Of a DNA stretch of 15,803 nt, positions 7,704-15,493 are shown in pieces; the first letter of the stretch is position 1; every line of letters starts with the position of its first letter. The notes beneath the pieces are model-generated. The model ran no database searches, was not told the DNA's origin, and saw only the letters and a list, made by a program, of their open reading frames with translations. This DNA is from Spirogloea muscicola (lineage: Eukaryota > Streptophyta > Zygnematophyceae > Spirogloeales > Spirogloeaceae), in the NCBI GenBank assembly GCA_009602725.1, contig WELB01000047.1:525651-541453 (forward strand). The letters are read 5' to 3'. A program made the translations under genes and the position numbers.

Positions 7704-9179
7704 AGCACAAATCGAATGAAGTCCACAGTACCTGCGTACAACAACATATATGAAGCTCAAAAGGAGGTCTCATCATCTGAGCGAAGGCCGCTTATTGGGA
7801 CTTTTCGATTGTGCCCAACAGTCAAACAGAAAAAGAGGCAAGCATCGTGACGCTCCAAGAGACTACCTGTGCAAATCTCAAAATCTTACCTTCAGTCTAT
7901 TTTGCACAGCAGTGCCTGTCACTATGATGCAATATTCATAGGACAACATCTTAATGCCCATGCACCGCGTGGTACATGGGTTCTTCACCAGATGGCCCTG
8001 CAAAGCAGGAAGCAGCAGTGGACAGCCCACATTACATCTGCTCGTCAGCTACTAAATACGTGTCATCACATCTTCGTGATAATGCGCGTGCCAATGCAGC
8101 TGCCCTGCAGCAAAATGCTTCTACAAGAAGCCTTCTGAAATCTTGTAGATCAAAAGCAGACTGCACTCCTCACCTCGTCCAATATGAGAGGGTCCCAGAG
8201 CTGTTCTTGGGCACCTTGGACAGGTCGTTTGCGGCTGATTACGATAAGATTGCGCCATACTAAACCGTATGTTGTTAAGAGAATGCCCCACCCTGAACGA
8301 GCGAGTGCTTCAATTCAGCTCTGGAAGGGTGTTATTGACATAAGAGAGTAAAGCTGCCCGCCTCTGGCAGTATGTGGCATCTTTGTCTGACACTCTGTAG
8401 ATCCCGAAAGACTACATATGTAATTTCTTACATGGTGTCGTAGCATACAAGCAAGTAGTGATCAGCTAGCTTCTCACCTCATATAGCTCAAGCAGATTCT
8501 GGCTTCTCTGTCTGACAGTATCGCAGCTGTCAATGACCAGGATCGATCAGATGCTATATCACAAGCCTTTCAACGACAGTACATACTGTGCAGCAACCAA
8601 GGTGCAGGATCCATCAGTGCAACCTGTCCTTTGGTGCTGACATTGCCGGGAAGATGAGAACCTGTACGTGTGACGCTCAAGACCAACATTTGACAGCTCG
8701 TTCACCCAGTGATTGAGCAGAGTCCTTCATACCACAATCATCACATATTTCACCAGGTTTGATCTGATCATGCCAGCAAGAAATGCAGCAACCTGCAAGT
8801 CTCATTGGTGCTACACTTCAGTCACTGTGCTGATTGAGGGGCTTGAACCCGCACCATACATGCAGCATGCACGAAATGCCATTCACCAGCACCTGTGGAC
8901 CTGCACCTACTTAATCTATAGGAGCATCTGGGGTTGCCCTCTTCTTGATTGGTTGTCAATGACCACCAGCGGACAAAAACTTTGTGCATACAAGGAGTCA
9001 ATGATGACATTCCTACCAAATATACAAACATAACTATTGAGATGAGCTGCAGCTTGGGAAAGAAGACTACTTACTTGAAGGTCTTGCCCAGGCCCATGTC
9101 ATCACCGAGGATGCCACCACGCTTAAGCTCTCGCAGATGCACCAGCCACTCAATTCCCTTCCTCTGATGAGGATAGAGC
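7704..9179 (-). pseudogene. Broken SNF2-family ATPase gene (CHR24/ERCC6L-like), motifs I-III only
   Basis: Five exon pieces in the right order. (1) 9179-9075: [12 protein letters not shown]...[15 protein letters not shown], the Q-like region and Walker A. (2) 8792 to about 8662: VAAFLAGMIRSNLVKYVMIV, then stop, then RTLLNHWVNELSNVGL, the motif Ia region. (3) 8292-8174: WGILLTTYGLV...WDPLILDE, motif Ib and the start of motif II. (4) 7997-7890: GHLVKNP...TGTAVQN, the end of motif II and motif III. (5) 7731-7704: VLWTSFDLC. Nearly all borders are GT or AG. Such proteins are DNA translocases; the DEGH box and spacing resemble plant CHR24 and animal ERCC6L. Damage: an in-frame TGA at 8729-8727 where the family has a proline; a donor after exon 1 that puts exon 2 out of frame by one; GTP replaced by GTA in motif III; a piece missing between 8660 and 8300; and no C-terminal helicase lobe to the left. 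Exons 3-5 still join in frame. Most likely a recent pseudogene or captured fragment. Confidence 0.8.
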
Positions 9180-9780
9180 CTGAAAGATATGTAGGCACCT
9201 TGCGTTGAGGTTGGGCGCTATGTCTGTAGCATTGACTCTCAAGCTTCCAGGTTGCTCCTACACTAGCTGATGCAGAAAATGAGCAGGCATGCAGTGAGGA
9301 TAATCTACTCTGTTGGCCGCACCTGTTTGCGTAACGAGCTGATAGAACGAAAGTGCCTCCACCAAGGTGCAGGTCTTGTGATTGGGCAGATCCTTGCAGG
9401 TGACCCCTGCCCTGTCGTTCTCTGTCATATGATGTAGAAGGTCTACTCGTGACATGAAGCTTCTGTGCTTCTACGAGGTCGTCGAATCTGCTCTCCATAG
9501 CAGGCTTGGTGTGCTGTATTGTGTGCTGCGGTTCACATGTTGTGCATGTTTGACATTCACGCCAATCTGTGGATCTTGGCGCTCGTAGCTTCGTTCGACT
9601 TGAATCGACTTCCTCTGACTCAATATTGTGGCAGCAATTGCAACGCCTTGCTTGATGGCGATCCAATTTGAACTGAAGAGGAGACAGAAACTGGTGCACA
9701 CAAGTCCTCGGAACAACTGTAGGAGGAATATAAGCGGCTCCCAAGCCAGATCGAGTCTTCCGACTTGCTCCTTCATGCGG
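9180..9780. other. Possible upstream part of the SNF2 relic; nothing recognised
   Basis: The first recognised SNF2 exon starts at 9179 after a good acceptor (TTTCAG), so upstream exons would lie here on the minus strand. Open minus frames exist (9258-9455, 9471-9776 and part of 9067-9744), but none matches the poorly conserved N-termini of SNF2 proteins that I know. Function not assigned. Confidence 0.3.
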
Positions 9781-9850
9781 CGGCGCTGCAGCGGCGGTGG
9801 CGGCGGCGGCGACGGCGGCGGCGGCGGGCTACTAGCGATGGCGGCGGGCC
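9775..9850. repeat. GGC-rich trinucleotide tract
   Basis: Imperfect (GGC)n. A 26-base stretch at about 9804-9829 occurs again in reverse complement near 12376-12401, inside another GC-rich patch. It could be CpG-rich leader sequence of nearby genes or simple-sequence convergence. Confidence 0.6.
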
Positions 9851-9923
9851 TTCAGTCGTGGACGGGGCGAGTGGCGAGAGGGGCGCAGTGAAATGGGCCC
9901 CCCTACGTGATCTGCACATCCAA

Positions 9924-9980
9924 CCGTCTCGTTTCTGGGCTGGCCTTTCACAGCCACCGCCCTCTACTGAAGCGTCCTGT
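9924..9980 (-). repeat. Hairpin repeat family, reversed copy
   Basis: TCTGGGCTGGCCTTTCACAG and CCACCGCC closely resemble the reversed copy at 3735-3815 (TTTGGGCTGGCCTTTCACAG, CCAC). The stem is GGCTG / CAGCC. Confidence 0.55.
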
Positions 9981-10086
9981 CTCAACCGTATCATCAACCC
10001 GTCTCTGGTTGAGGCGGGAGAGGCTTGGAACCGGCCACTCATGGAGCTGCTCGTTGTCGTTGGCAGGCGACGGAGAAAGAGAGAAG

Positions 10087-10175
10087 TGCGCGCCCATAGA
10101 GAAGAGGGGCTGGCAAAGCCAGCCCAAAAAAGAAGGGACAATGTCCAAAGCCAAAGAAAGAGGAGCCGGAGAAAG
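10087..10175 (+). repeat. Hairpin repeat family copy, AAA-loop subtype
   Basis: Shares almost 90 bases with 839-925: GCGCCCATAGAGAAGA, an 8-bp stem with AAA loop (10107-10125), then GGACAATGTCCAAAGCC and AAAGAAAGAGGAGCCGGAGA. The 3' part is missing; the next copy follows within a few bases. Confidence 0.75.
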
Positions 10176-10180
10176 AAGAA

Positions 10181-10346
10181 GGGCTCGCCCATGGAGGATA
10201 AGGGGCTGGAAAAAGCCAGCCCAGAAAAGAATGGATAAAGGACGAGAAGGGGCCAGGGGAAGTACGAAGAACAACAAGCACAGAAAAGAAACGAAGCAGC
10301 TACGAAGCACTCAGTAACCCCTGCTAAGCAGCCTCAGGTCAGAGAG
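10181..10346 (+). repeat. Hairpin repeat family, best full-length copy
   Basis: Order of parts: GGGCTCGCCCATGGAGGATA; stem GGGCTGG / CCAGCCC at 10203-10222; AGAAAAGAATGGATAAAGGA; GAAGGGGCCAGGGGAAGTAC; an A-rich stretch with AAGCACAG; GCAGCTACGAAGCACTCAGT; AACCCCTGCTAAGCAGCC and TCAGGTCAGAG. About 165 bp, non-coding. The plus orientation is arbitrary. Confidence 0.75.
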
Positions 10347-10396
10347 ACTGGGTTTCCCAGTGGCTCTCCCTGAGGGGGCAGTGGAGAGAATAAAGA

Positions 10397-10535
10397 GGGC
10401 TCGCCCATTGAGGATACGGGCTGGAAAAGCCAGCCCAAATAAGAGGGAACAAAGTACGAGAAGGGGGCCAGGGGAAGCGCTAAGGAAAAAAAGCACAACA
10501 AGAAACAAAGCAGCTACGTATTACTCAGTAACGTG
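10397..10535 (+). repeat. Hairpin repeat family copy
   Basis: Collinear with 10181-10320 through the hairpin (10418-10436), the GGGGCCAGGGGAAGC segment, and AAGCAGCTACGTATTACTCA, then cut where the CACGAGG cluster starts at about 10540. Confidence 0.75.
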
Positions 10536-10584
10536 GAGAGGAGACCTCACCTCGTGAGTAGAAAAGACTCCTCGTGAGAAGAAA

Positions 10585-10632
10585 GGGCTCGCCCATTGAG
10601 GATAGGGGCTGGAAAAGCCAGCCCAAAAGCCT
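10585..10632 (+). repeat. Hairpin repeat family, short copy
   Basis: GGGCTCGCCCATTGAGGATA then stem GGGCTGG / CCAGCCC (10606-10624, loop AAAAG). Homology ends shortly after the stem, where CACGAGG-cluster sequence resumes. Confidence 0.65.
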
Positions 10633-10683
10633 CCTGAGAGGTCTCCTCGCCAGGAGAGACTTGACTCTTCCAGTGGAGGGCGA

Positions 10684-10722
10684 TGGCTGGGATTGGCCAG
10701 CCCAGAAAAAGAATGGAGAGGT
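10684..10722 (+). repeat. Hairpin repeat family, diverged short copy
   Basis: GGCTGGGATTGGCCAGCCC followed by AGAAAAAGAATGGAGAGG. The stem is kept (GGCTGG / CCAGCC) although loop and flanks have changed. Confidence 0.55.
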
Positions 10723-11097
10723 CTCCTGTCCTCGTGACCACTCACGAGGAGAGGTCTGGTCTCCTCGAGACCTCTCACGAGAAGGGTTCGTTCGTGAGAG
10801 GAGAGACCGCCTTGGTCTCCTGTCTCCTCTATCACAAGGAAAGGCGACCTCTCCTCGTGTGACAGAGAAGGCGCGCGGTGCACATGAAATTGAAAGGGAG
10901 GTCAATTCTGGCCTTACAAATATCCTTTTAACTGGGTGATGAGCTGGATAAGGGGGACACTACATATCCCCGAGTGAGCACATGCATATCTGATAAGCTA
11001 TACAGGGGAGCCAAACCACCACCACGGAAGCTATTAGCCTGGGCTAATGCACGACCAGCACGCTGGCGTATCGCGAGTGCCTGGGAGCGCTGTAGAC

Positions 11098-11535
11098 TCA
11101 ATGATAGCCGCATTCTATAGCATGCAACAATGGCGTGCGGGACGCTAGAATGCCTAAGCTACCCGCCCGACTACATCGGCGGGCATCGATATGCAGTGCC
11201 AGGCGATGGAGGAGGGAAGACCACTTCGTTCCGTAGCCGCCGTATATGTCCATGGCGCATGAGAAGAAGTGGTCGTCCCGGGGTTGGTCATTATAGTGCC
11301 TCTCCTTCCTCTCCGCAAAACGTGTCGCCCAACCTGGCACAGTCGGTGTGGGTGCCCCTGGTTGGAATGCGTCGATGAGAACGACGTCGAGGAGAAGACG
11401 AGGCCAACCACTCCGGGGGGTGGCCTCCACATCCAGACGCCTGACGTAAGGCCTGCCGCGCTCCTGGAGTACCGGCATGATCCCCGGCACCTCCATGGCC
11501 GCATGATAACCTGCCTCGCGCACCAAGCCGTACAT
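11098..11535 (-). pseudogene. Possible retroelement endonuclease-like relic
   Basis: A 145-codon minus frame inside the inverted-repeat structure. The central part reads RLLLDVVLIDAFQPG...GWATRFAERKERHY...FFSCAMDIYGG. The layout D-V-x-L-x-D-x-F-x-P, then A-E-x-K-x-x-x-Y, then F-x-x-x-A-x-D-x-Y-G-G resembles the C-terminal nuclease-like segment often left by degraded LINE-type or related reverse-transcriptase elements in plants and algae. No reverse transcriptase motif is present nearby. This is a layout-based guess; it could be chance or another family. Confidence 0.35.
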
Positions 11536-11564
11536 AGCGTCTCTGAGAAGATTATGGGAGGAAA

Positions 11565-11700
11565 TAATTGGACTCTTCGTGAGAGGCCTCTCACCGAGAC
11601 TCTCACGAGGAGAGTAGAGGTCTCTTCTCCCCGTGACGAATCACGAGGAGAGGTCTAGTCTCCTCATGACCTCCTGCTTCGTCCTGTTTGTATATTCCTT
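11565..11700. repeat. Second CACGAGG inverted-repeat cluster
   Basis: Contains CTCCCCGTGA cgaa TCACGAGGAG (one mismatch in ten paired bases) near 11630-11653 and several further CTCACGAGG words. Related to the cluster at 10540-10866. Confidence 0.6.
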
Positions 11701-11720
11701 TGGGCTGGCCTCTTGCAGCT

Positions 11721-11910
11721 ATTGCCGTAGATTGGAAGCGCTATTTCCTCTCACGACGGAGAGCCACTTTCTCTCACGAGGTGAGGTCTCCTCTCTTTGT
11801 AAGAACAGCTCTTCCATTGCCGTAGATTGGAAGCGCTATTTCCTCTCACGATGGAGAGCCACTTTCTCTCACGAGGTGAGGTCTCCTCTCTTTGTAAGAG
11901 CAGCTCTTCC
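11721..11910. repeat. 95-bp direct tandem duplication
   Basis: Unit 11721-11815 is repeated at 11816-11910 with about two base differences. Each begins ATTGCCGTAGATTGGAAGCG and contains two CTCTCACGA words. The segment before the first unit plus its start (TTTGGGCTGGCCTCTTGCAG at 11699-11718, then CTATTGCCGTAGATTGGAAG) reappears inverted just after the second unit (CTTCCAATTTACGGCAACGG, CTGTGAGAGGCCCGCCCAAA, to about 11945). The pair is therefore enclosed by inverted repeats of roughly 38 bp that carry hairpin-family ends. Confidence 0.8.
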
Positions 11911-12089
11911 AATTTACGGCAACGGCTGTGAGAGGCCCGCCCAAACGAAAGCGCGGCCCAAGTGACTGGTGGCTGTGAGAGGATTAGTGTCCCCCTTAGC
12001 CAGCTCATTACTCAGTTATCAGCACATTTGGAAGGCTAGAATTGGCCTCCCTTTCAATTTCATGCGCACCGCGCGCCTTCTTTCCGAGA

Positions 12090-12130
12090 GGCCAGCCCAA
12101 AAGAATGTACAAAGCAGGACAAAACAGGAG
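12090..12130 (+). repeat. Hairpin repeat family fragment
   Basis: GAGGCCAGCCCAAAAGAATG followed by TACAAAGCAGGACAAAACAG. Only one stem arm survives, directly outside the right inverted-repeat arm. Confidence 0.45.
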
Positions 12131-12249
12131 GGAGCGGAGACCATGGCGGTCTCCGCTCTCATTGGGTAAATTGGGCGAGCTTCGTCTTCTTATCTTCCGG
12201 GGGCAAAGTTTTCTCTCACGAGTGAGGATACGAGCCGCGACGAGCACCT

Positions 12250-12640
12250 GGCTCAGACGAAATCCATTGTGTGGCAGATGTGCTAACAGAGGTGCCTCCT
12301 CCATCTGTAGAATGCTTCTGCGGTGCCGCCGCCAGCCTGCAGCTTTGTGACCGCCATGGCCGCTTCTCCAGAGCCCGCCGCCGCCGCCGCCGTCGCCGCC
12401 ATGGCGTCACGGCGCCACCAGCAGGCGGAGCCTCCGGGCGGCCGCTGCGAGCCCGGCGCCGCCGGCGAGAGCCCTGCAGGCTCCCTTCGACCTGCTTCTA
12501 TATGAACAATATCAGAGCGAACGAAGAGCTCATAAAGCATGGCAGCCGGTTGCTGCAGAAAAATCAACAAGGGCCTATCACGCAAAAAGCTGACTGGCAG
12601 GTGTGGGCTATTACAGAACTAGCTGGCTGAACCCATCAGG
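12250..12640. other. GC-rich patch, no assigned gene
   Basis: Contains (GCC)n around 12377-12410 and open frames on both strands, for example a minus frame 12283-12585 with an internal ATG in good context (GCCATGGCGG, 12403) and an alanine-rich start. None is recognisable. It could be a first exon or leader of a minus-strand gene destroyed by the repeat island to its left. Confidence 0.3.
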
Positions 12641-12722
12641 CAACTTTGAACCCTGAGAACAGAGCAATCTAATATGCTTAAAATGCAAGACCAGTCAAAT
12701 CGCACTTTGACTTGCAACTAAC

Positions 12723-13180
12723 TTAATAACATAGAGCCCTATACAAGAGCAAGTATGGCACAATATTGCTTAAAAACTCTATGGGCTCCAAGAGTACCAC
12801 CTCCTTGGTTGTATCCATCAGCTCTGCTACGATGTCATCCTTGTTGTTTCTGTCGCTCTCCAACATTTCCTCAACCAAGTCCTTCTGCTGCTAGAAGACC
12901 CACCTTCTGAAGGCACTGATGTAGCTGGTGGATATTCCAAGGCAGCTGGCACTTCAGGTAGTACTTCATTTTGTTCTCTGACTAACTTCAGCGCAATCTG
13001 GGGAAGACGACAAAGAAATGATACCAAGACCATCAGTCGACACGCAATCTCTGGGCAACTCGAGGTGTGCCCTGTTGCATCTTAGCTGCCACAATGATGC
13101 TCTTGTCATCCGATATGCTAATCCTTGTGCATGATCTCTCGGACGTTTTGCTATTGCAGGTAGCCACTGTGATGTGCTAG
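12723..13180 (-). pseudogene. Coding-like minus-strand segments of unknown family, frame broken
   Basis: Three consecutive minus-strand stretches look coding but lie in different frames. (1) 13180-13035: SERSCTRISISDDKSIIVAA then KMQQGTPRVAQRLR, ending at TGA 13034-13032. (2) 12997 to about 12890 after an acceptor-like TTCCCCAG: IALKLVREQNEVLPEVPAAL, EYPPATSVPSE. (3) 12890-12726: KDLVEEMLESDRNNKDDIVA, ELMDTTKEVVLLEP. Segments 2 and 3 overlap by a one-base shift with no room for an intron. The acidic amphipathic composition suggests helices. I do not recognise the family. It may be a decayed gene, exons with unrecognised splicing, or chance. Confidence 0.28.
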
Positions 13181-13189
13181 CTTGAACAA

Positions 13190-13780
13190 ACTCCTCACAC
13201 AGTGAAATTGAGCAGGCCACTGGACAACACGCTGACACCTAGCAGGGCTACATGTTTACGTCGTTCAGCTAGTTTTGGCTGGCACGATGAAGCTTACTAA
13301 GCGAGTGGTTTCTGTCTTACAGCCTTCTGGAGGTCTTAGGCAGGATAGACAGCTAGGCCGATGTGCAATGTACAATTTGGCAGTCTATAAGAGAGAGCGA
13401 GCGTGAGAAATCAATTTTTACACCTACAGTGCATTAAGCAGATAAAGCGGCATCCTTAAGTGCTGCTAGTAGACACGCAGAGGCATAATCTTGCTTGAAG
13501 AGCAAATTGTCATTGAATTGTGGAGTTTGTAAAGTGATATGCTGCCATAGATGTATGTGCAAAGGGTCTGATATTACTCATAATTTCCGCAGGGCAATGA
13601 GTCCTGCGGCAGCTGCAAATAGCTCTAAATTTTCGAAAGAGACTTGAAGGTCTGTAACGATCTATAAGCCTCGGCTAGCTATTGCAGCAATTATTGAGAG
13701 AGTGAGGATGAAGAGGACACTCAGGCAGATGAGCGGCTCGCAGAGTGTTTCCAAAAGGGAGGATGTTCAGCAGAGTATCA
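13190..13780. other. No recognised gene
   Basis: AT-richer unique-looking sequence. Short words such as GTCTTACAG near 13313 look like splice acceptors, but no recognisable exon follows. No tRNA or other RNA gene was identified. Confidence 0.4.
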
Positions 13781-13784
13781 CCAA

Positions 13785-13815
13785 TCGCTTATTTATTTCA
13801 GTATCATTTATTACA
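13785..13815 (-). terminator. Polyadenylation signals of gene B
   Basis: On the minus strand two or three AATAAA words (complement TTTATT, about 13790-13812) lie 65-90 bases beyond gene B's stop codon, the usual position for a plant near-upstream poly(A) signal. Confidence 0.55.
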
Positions 13816-13874
13816 GCAGGCTGGCTCTAGACTCAGCTGTGGTCACCATGGGTAATACGTCCACACAGGGAGCA

Positions 13875-15493
13875 CTAGCGAGTGGTACACTTGAGCCCGC
13901 CAGCAACCTTGTCATTGGAGCACAGTGTCGAACCGAAGGTCTCCTCGTCCTCCTCCATGTCGTCCATGACGGCTAGCTTGTGCGCCATTGCACCAACCTG
14001 GGGGACGTCGTAGGGAGTCGCCTCGAAGATGCTCACAGGGCAGTCAGCGGCAAAGAGGGAGGAGGACGTGTATGATGGGACGTCGCCAAGGATGTACGAG
14101 GCGACAGTGAGGCCCTCCTTGATGTTGGGCGGCGACCACAGGCGCTGGTATGTCTGGCCGAGCACACCCTCCGCAGACCCCGAGAGCTGCGAGAATTCCA
14201 GTGCCATGTCGAGGTGCGCGAAGCAGCTCTCCTCTGTCCACTGGTCCCTGCCGATGGGCCGGGCCTCCACATTGACTGCCAGCAGGTTCTCAATCTCGAT
14301 GCGTGCCACATTGGGCTTGCTGGAGCGCACAACTCGGACCTTGGCCTCATCAGACGCGTAAACGGCCTCGTCTGCAGTATTGCTGACTGGAAGCAGCACC
14401 TGGTCGGCAAGGCAGAAGGTATGTGGATCAGATCATGACCAATAGCTGCTCTCCACATTCAGGCGGCAAGCAAAGACAATCATTCTTGATAAGATCCTAG
14501 AAGTTTGAGATGATCAGGAAATTTCGACAAGGCTTACCTCGCCATTGAGGGAGAAGAGGAGGTGGTCGGCCTTGGCATCCCAGGTGGCCTGCTGCTGGGT
14601 GCCGATGTAGAGCTTGTTAGTGCCGAAAAGGATGGCAATGGCCTGCACCCAGGTGAGGTCGTGGCCTTCCGCAACAGCCTTGCCGATGAAGTGGGCATTG
14701 ATGTGCAGGTTGTGGTCGGAGACGATGCAGAAGTCCCCATCCTTGCGGCCGTGGAACCAGAAGGGCACGCCGTCGCCGCCGACCAGGCGGGGGTCGCCGC
14801 ACATGGAGCCGCCATTGGTGCAGAGCGGGCAGTCGGCGGGCTTCACGGCCTTCTTTAAGGACAGGTCCGCCAATTTGTACGTCGCCCCGAACTGGAGAAG
14901 GACGCCCTTGACAGGGTCCCGGACGTCGAGCGGGCCAGCCTTCAGGGGAACGTTGCAGGTTTTGTCGTTGGTGGCCACGAGCGACAGGCTGCAGTACTTC
15001 ATGTTCTTGTAGTTCTGCTCCGTCTGCACCCTGACGAAGGTGTACATGCCGTCAGCGCCGGTCCGGGCGTACTGGGTGTACGGGCCCCTGCCATTGCCGA
15101 CGTCGCAGGTCAGCGCGACTTGGGCGCCCTTAGCGGGACCGTCGGTGGCCCCCTTCTTGCCATCTCCACAGGAGTCGCAGTACACCTGCATTTACAGTTG
15201 ATCGAAAGCGTCAACGACCGTGCCAAGAACAACGTGTGACTTCCCTGTCGCTAAAGCGACAATATATTATCTGAGGCTGCGCTCAGGCCTGCATCATCCA
15301 GCCGCTGCACTGACAAACACTGCCTTCTATAGGAGAGCAGGACTGCAATGATAGCGAGAGCACGGCAAGCACAGCGAACGCGATTGAGCAGGTGCCGTGT
15401 GCTCACCGAGCCGGTGACCGTGCAGTAGTGGGCGGCTGCGGGCGCCACGAGGCACGCGACGACCAGGAGGGCGAGGAGCGCCGGACTGGCCAT
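13875..15493 (-). CDS. Gene B: secreted root cap / LEA-related protein (Ole e 1-like + Root_cap domain), three exons
   Basis: Exons: 15493-15407, 15185-14538 and 14399-13875, giving 419 residues. Residues 1-21 are a signal peptide (MASPALLALLVVACLVAPAAA), followed by HYCTVTGS-VYCDSC, the Ole e 1-like G-x-V-Y-C-D-x-C pattern. Further cysteines (LTC, KYC, KTC) follow up to about residue 106. A CPLC...MCGDPR hinge (148-160) leads to the Root_cap domain: VGGDGVPFWFHGRKDGDFC, NLHINAHFIGK, HDLTWVQAIAILFG, HLLFSLNGE, CFAHLDMALEF, EGVLGQTYQRLW and SYTSSSLFAADCPVSIFE. The tail CSNDKVAGGLKC matches gene A's CSNDKANGGLKC. Splice borders are all consensus (donors GTGAGC and GTAAGC). An upstream in-frame ATG (15520) would add MLLLLLPVT; the later ATG aligns with gene A and is preferred. 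Predicted extracellular; biochemical role unknown. Gene B lacks gene A's third intron, and codon QLSG-SAEG is continuous here. Confidence 0.9.

Larger units (their letters stand above)
10540..10866. repeat. Cluster of CACGAGG short inverted repeats
   Basis: Many copies of TCACGAGGAGAGGTCT and its complement in mixed orientation. The cleanest pair is CCTCGTGA ccac TCACGAGG near 10732-10751. Two short hairpin-family copies sit inside (10585-10632 and 10684-10722). No gene is supported. The cluster could fold into several stem-loops. Confidence 0.65.
10867..12080. mobile_element. Candidate non-autonomous element with 96-bp inverted repeats
   Basis: Left arm 10867-10962 and right arm 11985-12080 are reverse complements of equal length, roughly 88% identical with no gaps by eye. 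The arms start at GAAGGCGCGCGGTG on the outside and end at GGGGGACACTA on the inside, where similarity stops abruptly. The 1.0-kb interior holds an endonuclease-like relic, a CACGAGG cluster and a 95-bp tandem repeat. No clear target-site duplication was seen at the outer ends. The arms could instead be two copies of one repeat inserted head-to-head, in which case the inner CACTA edge may be a true terminus. No transposase is encoded. Confidence 0.55.

Noticed and set aside
8825-8895. tRNA-like B box on the minus strand (GGGTTCAAGCCCC) with partly pairing ends GTGCTGGT / ATCAGCAC
   Set aside because: No A box or D arm, no convincing anticodon stem, and one mismatch in the T stem. At best a decayed tRNA or SINE fragment, or coincidence.
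9773-10310. Several hydrophobic minus frames with FWAGF / FLGWL motifs repeated across the window
   Set aside because: These are translations of the hairpin repeat family, not membrane proteins; the shared words are DNA repeats.
10867-12080. CACTA (En/Spm) transposon reading of the inverted repeats
   Set aside because: CACTA appears at the inner, not outer, edge of the arms, there is no 3-bp target duplication and no transposase, so the class cannot be assigned.
13074-13180. Plus-strand hydrophobic stretch with LVHDLSDVLL, resembling the HD-x-SD motif of TLC/LAG1 ceramide synthases
   Set aside because: The frame stops just after the motif, the neighbouring sequence shows no other TLC exon, and the opposite strand looks at least as coding.
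14029-15012. Plus- and minus-strand overlapping frames over gene B
   Set aside because: High GC creates open shadow frames; only the minus frame used for gene B carries Root_cap and Ole e 1-like motifs.
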